Below the pieces are notes generated by a model. The model was not told where the DNA came from, searched no databases, and was given only the letters and a program-made list of their open reading frames with translations. Shown here piece after piece: positions 1 through 7,977 of a DNA stretch of 13,552 nucleotides. Position 1 is the first letter of the stretch, and each line of letters begins with the position of its first letter. The stretch covers positions 1-13,552 of the forward strand of contig CALDGT010000210.1 of assembly GCA_937942935.1 (NCBI GenBank). The letters run 5' to 3'. Both the position numbers and the translations under genes were made by a program. The DNA is from an uncultured Chloroflexota bacterium (GTDB lineage: Bacteria > Chloroflexota > Anaerolineae > Aggregatilineales > Phototrophicaceae).

Positions 1-1
1 C

Positions 2-1786
2 TTGGGACGGCAATATATTCGTGGGGCGTGGAAATCGGCTAAAAATCGCACGACCAATATGGATACCCTCATCGCTATTGGCTCAAGTGCCGCTTATTTG
101 TATAGTCTGGTCATCCTGATTGGCACAGTGCTGAATATTTCTGGTTTGGCGGGTGGTCATGTCTATTTTGAATCTGGCGCGGTCATCCTGACGCTGATTA
201 CACTCGGCAAATTTTTAGAAGCGCGTGCTAAAGGTCGTACTAGCGAAGCGATTAAACGCTTGATGAACCTCACACCACGCACTGCCTTGCTTATCCGCAA
301 TGGCACAGAAGTTGAAATTTCTGTGGATGATATTCAATTAGGGGATTTGCTCCTTGTGCGCCCCGGTGAGCGTATCCCGACAGATGGGCTAGTCGCAGAA
401 GGGCAGTCATCAATAGATGAATCGATGCTCACTGGTGAATCATTACCTGTGAATAAGCAAATTGGGGATGAAGTCATCGGCGGGACAGTGAATAAACAAG
501 GGCGTTTGGTTGTTCAGGCGCAAAAAGTGGGCGCAGAGACCGCGCTCGCGCAAATCATTCGCCTTGTTGAGCAAGCACAAGGGTCTAAAGCCCCCATTCA
601 ACGGGTTGCAGATGCGGTATCGGGTGTATTTGTGCCTGTGGTGTTGGTATTGGCAACACTTACATTTATCGGTTGGATGATTGCGAGTAATGATTTTACT
701 GTTGCTATGCTTCATAGCATTGCTGTTTTGGTGATTGCTTGCCCGTGTGCATTGGGATTAGCCACGCCTACTGCGATTATGGTTGGTACAGGGCGTGGGG
801 CAGAAATGGGGATTTTATTCAAAAATAGCGAATCGCTAGAAAATGCACATCGCCTCAAAGTGATTGCACTCGATAAAACAGGGACAATCACACAAGGCAA
901 ACCCGCCGTGAGGCAAATTATCCCATTTGCCCCATTCACATTAGACCAAGTGATATATTATGCCGCCAGTTTGGAGCGCGGTAGCGAGCATCCGTTGGGT
1001 GAATCGATTGTGCGGTATGCTACTGAAAAAGAGATAAAATTAGTTTCGCCCCAAGATTTTTCGGCAGATGTAGGGCGTGGGGTAGTTGGCTTGGTGGATG
1101 ATAAACGGGTGCGTGTGGGCAATCCAAAATATTTGCCCCAAATTTCACCGGATTTACAAGACAGTATTATCAAAATTCAATCCGATGCACAAACGGCAGT
1201 TGTTGTGGTCGTAGATGATGTGATTGCAGGGATTATCGGTATTGCCGATATTGTTAAAGAAGGTTCTGCCGAAGCGATTAGCCAATTAGGGCGTTTGGGT
1301 ATTCAGACGGTTATGATTACAGGAGATAATCAACGCACCGCAGAGGCTATCGCCAAAGAAGTGGGGGTGAATCGGATATTGGCAGAGGTTTTGCCTGCCG
1401 ATAAAGCGAATACTGTTAAAAATCTGCAAACAGGAGGGCATCATGTGGCGATGGTAGGCGATGGTATCAATGACGCGCCTGCCTTAGCACAAGCGCATGT
1501 AGGGATTGCCATCGGTACGGGAACAGATGTGGCGATGGAAGCCGCTGATGTGACACTGATGAGTGGTGATTTGCGGGGTGTTGTGCGGGCAGTGATGCTC
1601 AGTAAAGCAACCATGCGGACGATTTATCAAAATCTGTTTTGGGCATTTATTTATAATATTGTCCTAATTCCTGTGGCAATGATAGGGCTTCTGGTACCGA
1701 TGCTTGCCGCAGGTGCGATGGCGTTTTCGTCTGTCTTTGTTGTTTCCAACTCACTGCGGCTTCGCAAAAAGGCAATTTTAGCCTGA
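2..1786 (+). CDS. copA: Cu+-exporting P1B-type ATPase, C-terminal part (5' end outside window)
   Basis: ATP-driven export of Cu(I) across the cytoplasmic membrane. The open frame runs in from the left edge, so the first codon here is not the start. The N-terminal metal-binding domain and first helices are missing; full-length CopA is usually 700-850 residues and 594 codons are present. Numbered from the first visible codon, motifs are: actuator TGES at 144-147; membrane metal site CPC at 247-249; phosphorylated Asp in DKTGT at 291-295; nucleotide-binding SEHP at 328-331, the P1B hallmark; and hinge GDGIND at 487-492. The last two helices carry the Tyr-Asn pair (551-552) and the Met-x-x-Ser-Ser motif (573-577), both Cu(I)-specific in P1B-1 ATPases. 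Membrane segments are visible near 21-41, 55-72, 206-228, 236-258, 545-565 and 567-585. All catalytic motifs are intact. The substrate call rests on family motifs; Ag(I) is probably also carried. Confidence 0.96.
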   Translation: MGRQYIRGAWKSAKNRTTNMDTLIAIGSSAAYLYSLVILIGTVLNISGLAGGHVYFESGAVILTLITLGKFLEARAKGRTSEAIKRLMNLTPRTALLIRNGTEVEISVDDIQLGDLLLVRPGERIPTDGLVAEGQSSIDESMLTGESLPVNKQIGDEVIGGTVNKQGRLVVQAQKVGAETALAQIIRLVEQAQGSKAPIQRVADAVSGVFVPVVLVLATLTFIGWMIASNDFTVAMLHSIAVLVIACPCALGLATPTAIMVGTGRGAEMGILFKNSESLENAHRLKVIALDKTGTITQGKPAVRQIIPFAPFTLDQVIYYAASLERGSEHPLGESIVRYATEKEIKLVSPQDFSADVGRGVVGLVDDKRVRVGNPKYLPQISPDLQDSIIKIQSDAQTAVVVVVDDVIAGIIGIADIVKEGSAEAISQLGRLGIQTVMITGDNQRTAEAIAKEVGVNRILAEVLPADKANTVKNLQTGGHHVAMVGDGINDAPALAQAHVGIAIGTGTDVAMEAADVTLMSGDLRGVVRAVMLSKATMRTIYQNLFWAFIYNIVLIPVAMIGLLVPMLAAGAMAFSSVFVVSNSLRLRKKAILA

Positions 1787-1801
1787 TTATCGTGAAATAA
1801 A

Positions 1802-1828
1802 GAGGCGTGCAACCTAGATGCACGCCTC
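1802..1828 (-). terminator. Hairpin terminator between convergent copA and uvrA2
   Basis: A perfect 10-bp stem, GAGGCGTGCA (1802-1811) pairing with TGCACGCCTC (1819-1828), encloses a 7-nt loop. It lies 10 nt past the uvrA2 stop. Read leftward, the stem is followed by a T-rich run (TTTATTTC), so it fits an intrinsic terminator for uvrA2. Read rightward from copA the tail is AGATTATGG, less U-rich, so it may end copA transcripts less efficiently. It is the only strong hairpin in this 52-bp gap. Confidence 0.85.
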
Positions 1829-1838
1829 AGATTATGGT

Positions 1839-4148
1839 TTAGACACTATAAGCGTGGTAATTTCGCAAATATTCACCCGTTAATGTATGATCGGCTTGGG
1901 TGATTTGTACGGGGGTGCCTTCAAACATCACTTGTCCGCCCTTGCTACCGCCTTCGGGTCCCATATCAATAATCCAATCGGCGTTGCGGATGACATCTAA
2001 ATTATGCTCAATCACGATGAGGGTGTTTCCACTATCCACCAACCGATTCATCATCCCCAACAAATGACTAATATCAGACATATGAAGCCCTGTAGTTGGC
2101 TCATCCATCACATAAATACTCCCTTTCTTATGCAATTCACTGGCGAGTTTGATGCGTTGGCACTCTCCGCCTGATAATGTGCTGAGGGGTTGCCCTAATG
2201 TGAGATAATCTAAACCCACATCACTCATAGATTGGAGTCGCTTGGTAATTTTGGGGATATTTATGAATCCGAGTGCTTGCTCTACGGTCATTTCTAGGAT
2301 GTCGGTGATGGATTTCCCGTCCAATTTGTACCCTAAAACTTCATCTTTGAAGCGTTTTCCTTCACAAATTTCGCATGGTGTTTTTGCGCCGTCTAAAAAC
2401 CCTAATTCGGTATAGATAAAGCCTAACCCCTGACAATTTTCGCACGCACCCTCAGAATTGAAACTAAATAATGAGGCGCTCACATTATTGGCTTTGGCAA
2501 ATGCTGTTCGCAAATCATCCATGATGCCTGTATAAGTAGCAGGATTAGAGCGTGTGGATGTGCCGACTGCCGATTGGTCAATGACAATTGCATCAGGATG
2601 TTGATTTAAGAACGATTCATTGATGAGTGAACTTTTCCCAGACCCCGCCACACCTGTAATCACGGTGAAAATCCCAACTGGAATATCCACACTCACATTT
2701 TTGAGGTTATTTGTTGTTGCATTAATGATGGGTAATTTGCCTTTTGCAGTACGCACTTTTTCTTTGATGGGCAATGCTTGGTGCAAATACCGTCCAGTTA
2801 GGGTATCAGAATGGAGTAAGCCATCAAAACTACCCTCATACACAATCGTCCCGCCATGTGTGCCTGCCAACGGACCAACATCTACAATATGGTCTGCCAC
2901 TTTGATAACATCGGGGTCATGTTCGACCACAATGACTGTATTCCCTTTATCGCGCAATTTTTGGAGCAGTTCGTTCATCCGATGCACATCACGCGGGTGC
3001 AAACCAACACTCGGTTCATCAAAAATATAAATCGCATCTACCAAGCTACTGCTTAGATGTTTGACGATTTTCACCCGTTGCGATTCCCCACCAGATAATG
3101 TATCCGTGGGGCGGTTGAGGGTGAGGTAGCCCAAGCCAATATCAATCAGATGTTGGAGTCGTTCAACGAGTGTGATGACAGTCGGTGCGACACGCGGGTC
3201 ATTGATTGTGCGGATGGTATGAATGAGTTCATCAATCTCAATCCCAGAAAGGTCTGCGATGTTATAACCGTTAATTTGGCAATTAAGTGCCGCTTGATTT
3301 AGGCGTGCGCCACCACAAAGAGGGCAGGTTTGAGAAGTAAGATAGGGCGCAACTTGCTTTTGAGTACGTTCTGATAGGGTTTTAATATCACGGCGGATAT
3401 AAGAACGGGTGAATTTTTCGATGATACCCTCATAAGTGAGGTTGATGCTTTGGCTTCCAAATTGGGTTTTGACTTTTAGGTCTTTGCCATGCAGGAGCAA
3501 ATCCATTTCTTCTTTAGTATAGTCTTTGAGCTTTTTATCGTTATCAAAAAAACCACAACTGGTATATATCTCGCGCTCAAATGCTCCCCAAATAGGGACT
3601 TGTACCGCGCCTTCATTGAGTGATTTCTCTAAATCCAAAAAGCCATCCGATATAACGCCCATTGTTTGACCTGTGCCATTACATTCTGGACACATGCCCT
3701 GCGGGTCATTGAATGAGAACATATTAGAAAACCCGACATGCGGTTGCCCATAGCGCGAAAACAGCAATCGCAACACAGGGGCAATATCGGTAATTGTGCC
3801 GACTGTTGAGTGAGACCCACCACCGAGTCGTTTTTGGTCTACCACCACCGCCATGCTCAGGTTTTCGATGGCATCCACATCAGGGCGCGAATAACGAGGC
3901 AAAAAATTTCGTACAAACATACTAAAATTTTCATTCAAAAGGCGTTGTGCTTCGGTGGCGATGGTGTCGAAAACGATGGATGACTTGCCTGACCCAGAAA
4001 CACCAGTGAAAACGGTAATTTTGCGCTTGGGTATCCGTAGAGATATATCTTTAAGGTTGTTTTCTCTGGCTCCGCGAATTTCGATGAATTCAGAATATGA
4101 AGACCCGGTATGCTCGTCATGACCAACCAATGCTTTTTGAGTGTTCAT
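1839..4148 (-). CDS. uvrA2: Class II UvrA-like excinuclease ATPase (UvrA2 / DrrC type)
   Basis: A tandem ABC ATPase of the UvrA family that binds DNA as a dimer. Class II members are linked to tolerance of DNA-damaging or intercalating drugs (DrrC of Streptomyces peucetius) and accessory damage handling (Deinococcus UvrA2). Visible in order: Walker A GxSGSGKSS at 49-57; zinc-type pairs C153/C156 and C275/C278; ABC signature LSGGE at 351-355; Walker B ending in DEP near 377-379; second Walker A at 499-507; zinc pairs C569/C572 and C592/C595; second LSGGE at 658-662; second Walker B DEP at 682-684. Only about 95 residues separate the first Walker A from the first zinc pair, against over 200 in housekeeping UvrA, so the UvrB-binding domain is absent. 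The total of 769 residues compares with about 940. The ATG start has AAGGA (complement of 4156-4160) 7 nt upstream. It stands alone between a promoter and a terminator. Confidence 0.95.
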   Translation of the reverse strand: MNTQKALVGHDEHTGSSYSEFIEIRGARENNLKDISLRIPKRKITVFTGVSGSGKSSIVFDTIATEAQRLLNENFSMFVRNFLPRYSRPDVDAIENLSMAVVVDQKRLGGGSHSTVGTITDIAPVLRLLFSRYGQPHVGFSNMFSFNDPQGMCPECNGTGQTMGVISDGFLDLEKSLNEGAVQVPIWGAFEREIYTSCGFFDNDKKLKDYTKEEMDLLLHGKDLKVKTQFGSQSINLTYEGIIEKFTRSYIRRDIKTLSERTQKQVAPYLTSQTCPLCGGARLNQAALNCQINGYNIADLSGIEIDELIHTIRTINDPRVAPTVITLVERLQHLIDIGLGYLTLNRPTDTLSGGESQRVKIVKHLSSSLVDAIYIFDEPSVGLHPRDVHRMNELLQKLRDKGNTVIVVEHDPDVIKVADHIVDVGPLAGTHGGTIVYEGSFDGLLHSDTLTGRYLHQALPIKEKVRTAKGKLPIINATTNNLKNVSVDIPVGIFTVITGVAGSGKSSLINESFLNQHPDAIVIDQSAVGTSTRSNPATYTGIMDDLRTAFAKANNVSASLFSFNSEGACENCQGLGFIYTELGFLDGAKTPCEICEGKRFKDEVLGYKLDGKSITDILEMTVEQALGFINIPKITKRLQSMSDVGLDYLTLGQPLSTLSGGECQRIKLASELHKKGSIYVMDEPTTGLHMSDISHLLGMMNRLVDSGNTLIVIEHNLDVIRNADWIIDMGPEGGSKGGQVMFEGTPVQITQADHTLTGEYLRNYHAYSV

Positions 4149-4205
4149 TTGTTTTTCCTTGACTATTTTTGGATAGAGAAGATTGTGTTCCCCGTATACT
4201 TTAAC

Positions 4206-4234
4206 AGATTAGCACAAAATTTCAAAAGTGTCAA
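4206..4234 (-). promoter_or_regulatory. Sigma-70-like promoter of uvrA2
   Basis: On the minus strand there is a consensus -35 TTGACA (4229-4234), a 17-nt spacer, and a -10 TAATCT (4206-4211) preceded by an extended -10 TG. This predicts a start near 4199 and a leader of about 50 nt before the uvrA2 ATG at 4148. It sits in the 121-bp gap downstream of the UlaG-like gene, so uvrA2 can be expressed independently of the sugar genes. I see no strong hairpin in the gap to stop read-through from upstream. Confidence 0.75.
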
Positions 4235-4269
4235 GAAGGCTTTTAGTAGGTCAAAATGTGTTTCAATGG

Positions 4270-5103
4270 CTATTCATTTTGGGCTTGTACATAATAAAGG
4301 AGTTCTCCTGCCATCAGAATTTTATAGGCTTGTTGTGGGCAAATATCTGCAAATGCTTGGGCAATATCACCCATCGGCACAGTGTTTATTGGCAACATAT
4401 CATTATGTCCAACCATCACCAAATCCCAATTCATATTATGTGCCAATTGAGATGCTTCTCTGGGGTGCAAATTGCCCACTAATCCCATAGATTCCCGATA
4501 ATAATCGCGTCCATTCACTGGCAAAATGGCAATATTGGCATGGGGCAATGATTTGAGTGTATCGGTTAGCCCATCATATAAAATGGTATCGCCTGCAAAA
4601 TAAATGCTGACTCCGTTCCATTCGATTAAAAATCCTAACCAACGATACCCCTTCTCTGAATCATATTCTGGCAAATAATGTGCCGATGGCACAACCGTCA
4701 CTTTACAGGTGGTATTTGGCAGTGTGATGGGTTCTAATGCCGTTGGAAAAATAACTTTTTCTGGCGAGATATTGAGTTCTTCTATTAGGGGTAAGCACCA
4801 ACGGGTAGTGACAATTTTTGCTTGTGGACTGGCTTTGAGGAGTGGTGCAAGGGTAGGTACATCGAAATGGTCTATATGTTCGTGGCTACACAAGACATAA
4901 TCGGCATGATGAACTGCTTGAGGTTGGAGTGGAGGCGGAAATGCCCGCGATGAGATGGTATTGCTCAAGCATGGGTCTATATAAATGATGCCATCTGTCC
5001 CTTTGACGATGAACCCCATTTGACCAAGCCCCCATATGGCAAGGCTATTAGGCAAAATGGGTAGAGTATCTATTTGATGGATGAGGATGTCGTTTTGTGG
5101 CAT
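4270..5103 (-). CDS. UlaG-like metallo-beta-lactamase-fold hydrolase
   Basis: A cytoplasmic metal-dependent hydrolase of 277 residues resembling the L-ascorbate-6-phosphate lactonase (UlaG) group. The metal-binding HxHxDH motif is at 74-79 (SHEHIDH). Further ligand candidates are H142, D172 in the FAGDT strand, and H233 in a GHNDM motif that corresponds to the final HxD of UlaG. The N-terminal GQMGF and IDPCLSN segments (28-48) are also typical of this subgroup. There is no signal peptide. The start codon is 6 nt beyond the stop of the upstream FGGY kinase, and its ribosome site lies inside the kinase's last codons, so the two are one coupled unit. UlaG relatives open lactone rings of sugar acids. 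Beside a gluconokinase, an aldonolactone or sugar-acid-phosphate lactone substrate is plausible but inferred. Members also include generic phosphodiesterase-like enzymes, so the substrate is open. Confidence 0.85.
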   Translation of the reverse strand: MPQNDILIHQIDTLPILPNSLAIWGLGQMGFIVKGTDGIIYIDPCLSNTISSRAFPPPLQPQAVHHADYVLCSHEHIDHFDVPTLAPLLKASPQAKIVTTRWCLPLIEELNISPEKVIFPTALEPITLPNTTCKVTVVPSAHYLPEYDSEKGYRWLGFLIEWNGVSIYFAGDTILYDGLTDTLKSLPHANIAILPVNGRDYYRESMGLVGNLHPREASQLAHNMNWDLVMVGHNDMLPINTVPMGDIAQAFADICPQQAYKILMAGELLYYVQAQNE

Positions 5104-5109
5104 AAGATT

Positions 5110-6534
5110 TTATCCTTTACGATAAAGTTGCTGATATAACAAGTTTTGTTTTTCGGCTAAATCCGCATAATACGATGTATATTCTGGACGCGGAAAAAAT
5201 TGCTTGTCGTATTTGTTAGCCTGTGGGATATGGGGAATTCCACCATATCGAATCAATAAAAATGTGCCGTATGCGCTTGTCTCGCGTTCAGAAAATGTGT
5301 ATAAACGGCGCTCTAACACATCTGCAAAAATTTGCGCCCATGCAGGAGATTGGTGTAATGCACCCCCTCCAGCGAGGACGAAATCGCAAGGCGTGTTCAT
5401 GGCATTTAAGATAATACGCAATCGTAAGGCGACCCCTTCTAACAATGCTCGGATAATATCGAGTGATGTCGTTTGAGTGGTAATTCCATGAATTGTCCCT
5501 TGCGCGGATTCATTGAAATAAGGGCTCCGTTCTCCATTAAATAGCGGGAGTGCGATTAAACCATGTGGAGCATCGGTGTGTGTGGTTAATTGTGCTTCTA
5601 TGGTGTCACTGGTCAGATTGAGAGTATTTTTTGCCCATGCAAAAATATTTCCCCCTTCATTAGTAGACCCGCCCACCAAGTGATGATTTTTATCTACCCG
5701 ATACGACCATAATGGGCTAGGGATATTCATGATGCTCGGCGTGATGATTCGCATAGCGGCAGTTGTCCCAACTGTTAATACAGGTTGGTTAGGAGTTAGC
5801 CCTCCAGAACCGATATTTGCGCCAGCACCATCTCCAATTCCCAAATAAAATGGGGTGCTTTTTAGGCTTGCCCATCGGTTTGCGTATGGTAAAACCAATC
5901 CCTGTTGGATATTATCATAATCAGCCAAATTCGGTAGATGGTACTCGCTTAGTCCTAGTAATTTTTGCCATTCTAAGTCCCATGTATTGGTATACCGATT
6001 GAATAAGCCAGACCATGATGCAATCGAATAACTACATGGCACATCATGACCAAACCATTCCCGATAGCAATAGGTGGCAAAATCAATCCATTGGGTGACT
6101 TGCGAAAATAAATCGGGTTGGATTGTCTTGAGCCAATTGAGTTTGGCGGGATGATACGCTGTGTGAATACGACAACCCGTGCGTTGATGAACTGCTTCAT
6201 TATCAACAAGATTTATCAGAATTTTGGCAGATTCTGAAGCCTGATTATGGGCATACGTGTATAATGGGGTGAGTGGTTGGTTTTTATCATCTACACCCAA
6301 CACATTACCAACAAATGTTGTCATCCCAACAGCTTGTATGGGGTGTGATGACTGGGCTAAAATTTCATCCACACAACTCTCGACCAACTGGCGTAACTGA
6401 TGTGCATCACAGGTAGCATCTGGATTGAACTGGTAATCATGCCTTGCAATTGGCTGAGATATGAGAGCGCTCTCATAATCAAAAAGGAGTGCGCGAATGG
6501 ATGAACTACCAACATCAATAATTAAAATATTCAA
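5110..6534 (-). CDS. gntK: FGGY-family carbohydrate kinase, probable gluconokinase
   Basis: Phosphorylates a sugar or sugar acid with ATP, most likely D-gluconate to 6-phosphogluconate. The 474-residue protein begins with the FGGY phosphate-binding strand (IDVGSSS, 6-12). It has a TGCRIH...YHPAKL segment (119-132) like that of FGGY gluconokinases, the catalytic Asp in GIGDGAGANIGSG (D235), and the C-terminal AGGG adenine-binding segment (388-391). The start is TTG at 6534; no ATG fits, and TTG is preceded by GAGGG at a 6-nt spacing and gives the expected N-terminus. The length is slightly below the usual ~500. It heads a leftward two-gene unit with the UlaG-like hydrolase, divergent from beta-glucosidase and 6-phosphogluconate dehydrogenase. 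The dehydrogenase uses exactly the product of gluconokinase, which supports the substrate call. A xylulose- or other pentulose-specific kinase of the same family cannot be ruled out. Confidence 0.85.
   Translation of the reverse strand: MNILIIDVGSSSIRALLFDYESALISQPIARHDYQFNPDATCDAHQLRQLVESCVDEILAQSSHPIQAVGMTTFVGNVLGVDDKNQPLTPLYTYAHNQASESAKILINLVDNEAVHQRTGCRIHTAYHPAKLNWLKTIQPDLFSQVTQWIDFATYCYREWFGHDVPCSYSIASWSGLFNRYTNTWDLEWQKLLGLSEYHLPNLADYDNIQQGLVLPYANRWASLKSTPFYLGIGDGAGANIGSGGLTPNQPVLTVGTTAAMRIITPSIMNIPSPLWSYRVDKNHHLVGGSTNEGGNIFAWAKNTLNLTSDTIEAQLTTHTDAPHGLIALPLFNGERSPYFNESAQGTIHGITTQTTSLDIIRALLEGVALRLRIILNAMNTPCDFVLAGGGALHQSPAWAQIFADVLERRLYTFSERETSAYGTFLLIRYGGIPHIPQANKYDKQFFPRPEYTSYYADLAEKQNLLYQQLYRKG
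5112..5118 (-). promoter_or_regulatory. Ribosome binding site of the UlaG-like gene inside the kinase 3' end
   Basis: Minus-strand AAAGGAT lies 8-9 nt before the ATG at 5103 and overlaps the last codons and stop (5110-5112) of the FGGY kinase. This arrangement implies that translation of the hydrolase is coupled to that of the kinase. Confidence 0.65.
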
Positions 6535-6540
6535 GATTTA

Positions 6541-6556
6541 CCCTCACTATGGTGAG
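6541..6556 (-). promoter_or_regulatory. gntK ribosome binding site within a small hairpin or operator
   Basis: On the minus strand GAGGG (complement of 6541-6545) lies 6 nt before the TTG start and decides it. The same bases form the 3' arm of a perfect inverted repeat, CTCAC-N4-GTGAG (6543-6556). In RNA this could hide the ribosome site; in DNA it could be a small operator. A 5-bp stem is short, so either role is tentative. Confidence 0.45.
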
Positions 6557-6603
6557 TTGGAATAATTATGAAATGGTGAATCTTATTATAGTGCAAAATA
6601 ATT

Positions 6604-6611
6604 GGAGGAGG
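6604..6611 (+). promoter_or_regulatory. Very strong ribosome binding site of bglA
   Basis: GGAGGAGG lies 7 nt before the ATG at 6619. It is the strongest anti-Shine-Dalgarno match in the window and fixes the start. Confidence 0.85.
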
Positions 6612-6618
6612 CAAAAAT

Positions 6619-7959
6619 ATGACATTTCCAACAGGATTTATTTGGGGCGGGGCGGCGGCAAGCTATCAGATTGAAGGGGCGGCATTTGAAGATGGTAAGG
6701 GGTTATCGGTGTGGGATGTGTTTAGCCATACACCGAATAAAATTTGGGCAGATGAGACGGGTGATATCGCTTGTGACCATTATCATCGGTATCCCGAAGA
6801 TATTGCCCTCATGAAACAAATTGGCTTGCAAGCCTATCGCTTATCTATCGCATGGGCGCGGGTATTGCCTGATGGAGTGGGGAAAGCGAACCCTGCGGGG
6901 ATTGCTTTTTATGACCGACTGATAGATACCTTGTTAGAAGCGAATATCGCCCCTCATGTGACGCTGTTCCATTGGGATTTTCCGTATGCGCTCTATTCAC
7001 GCGGGGGATGGCTAAACCGAGATAGCGCCGATTGGTTTGCCGATTATACAGCACTGATGGTCAAAAAATTTGGAGACCGCGTAAAAGATTGGATTACCAT
7101 CAACGAGCCACCCGCTTTTGCGCTTGGTGGACATGAACAAGGCAGACTTGCGCCCGGTGATAGGCTTGGTGAGATGTCACTCATGCAAGTGATTCATCAT
7201 ATTCAATTGGCACATGGCAAAAGTGTTCAGGCGATTCGCGCTAATAGCCCACAAAAAACATCGGTTAGTCTGGCGATGAATATTTATCCTGTTGTCCCAA
7301 CCGATAACACCCCACAAGCGATACAAACTGCTACTGATTTGTTTTGGAGTATTCGTTATGATGCCAAGCGTAATGCGGGGTTATGGTTAGACCCGATGCT
7401 AAAAGGTGAATATCCCGCCGATGTGATGGAAGCATGGGGAAAATGGCTACCGATTCAAGATGGGGATATGGCACAAATTCATCAACCACTCGATTATGTG
7501 GGGTTGAATATTTATTTTGGCTCGTATGCCGATGCGAATGGGTTAAAATCTCCTGCACAAGGACATCCAATGACGATGATGGATTGGCTAATGCTCCCTG
7601 AAACGATGTATTGGGGCAGTAAGGTGATTTATGACCGCTACCAACTGCCGATTGTCATCACCGAAAATGGGTTGGCTTCGATGGATTGGGTGGCGGTAGA
7701 TGGCGGGGTACATGATGCAAATCGGATAGATTTCGTGACGCGCTATTTACGCGAATTTAAGCGAGCCTCAGATGAGAATATCCCGATTGGTGGTTATTTT
7801 TATTGGTCGGTTATGGATAATTATGAATGGGCGCATGGGTATCGCAAGCGGTTTGGTCTAATTCATGTGGATTACGAGACCCAAAAGCGCACCCTCAAAG
7901 ATTCTGCCTATTGGTATAAACGGGTGATTGAATCGCATGGCGCAATTTTGGGTGAATAA
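6619..7959 (+). CDS. bglA: GH1 beta-glucosidase
   Basis: Hydrolyses beta-linked glucosides such as cellobiose, releasing glucose by the retaining mechanism. The 446 residues match the usual length of bacterial GH1 enzymes, and there is no signal peptide, so it is cytoplasmic. The N-terminal family signature is FIWGGAAASYQIEG (7-20), with Q17 a sugar-contacting residue. The acid/base is E163 in TINEP and the nucleophile is E349 in ITENG. H118-W119, N162, Y299 and the aglycone-side W397 are in place. The E403-W404 pair (YEWAHG) binds the O4/O6 hydroxyls of an unphosphorylated sugar. The Ser-Lys-Tyr set of 6-phospho-beta-glucosidases is absent, so the sugar probably enters by a non-PTS transporter (inference). 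The stop lies 18 bp before the 6-phosphogluconate dehydrogenase start, so the two form an operon. Beta-galactosidase or beta-fucosidase side activities are common in the family. Confidence 0.95.
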   Translation: MTFPTGFIWGGAAASYQIEGAAFEDGKGLSVWDVFSHTPNKIWADETGDIACDHYHRYPEDIALMKQIGLQAYRLSIAWARVLPDGVGKANPAGIAFYDRLIDTLLEANIAPHVTLFHWDFPYALYSRGGWLNRDSADWFADYTALMVKKFGDRVKDWITINEPPAFALGGHEQGRLAPGDRLGEMSLMQVIHHIQLAHGKSVQAIRANSPQKTSVSLAMNIYPVVPTDNTPQAIQTATDLFWSIRYDAKRNAGLWLDPMLKGEYPADVMEAWGKWLPIQDGDMAQIHQPLDYVGLNIYFGSYADANGLKSPAQGHPMTMMDWLMLPETMYWGSKVIYDRYQLPIVITENGLASMDWVAVDGGVHDANRIDFVTRYLREFKRASDENIPIGGYFYWSVMDNYEWAHGYRKRFGLIHVDYETQKRTLKDSAYWYKRVIESHGAILGE

Positions 7960-7977
7960 GCATAGAGGAGCAAAATA

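Larger units (their letters stand above)
6535..6618. promoter_or_regulatory. Divergent promoter region for gntK/ulaG-like and bglA/gnd
   Basis: All divergent control must lie in these 84 bp. Leftward, a -10 TATAAT (complement of 6585-6590) follows TTGCCT (complement of 6609-6614) at an 18-nt spacing, giving a leader of about 45 nt to the kinase. Rightward, TATTAT (6584-6589) is the best -10, but no good -35 is seen. The two -10 elements overlap almost exactly, so only one polymerase could occupy the site at a time. The heptamer ATGGTGA occurs twice in direct orientation (6549-6555, 6573-6579), 24 bp apart, a possible regulator site. No regulator gene is present in the window. Confidence 0.5.

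Noticed and set aside
2620..3030. 136-codon plus-strand open frame inside uvrA2
   Set aside because: It is a mirror frame of the conserved ABC ATPase coding region, with no start signal.
4110..4490. 126-codon plus-strand open frame spanning the uvrA2 start and the UlaG-like 3' end
   Set aside because: It is antisense to two well-supported genes, has no ribosome site, and its product lacks any family pattern.
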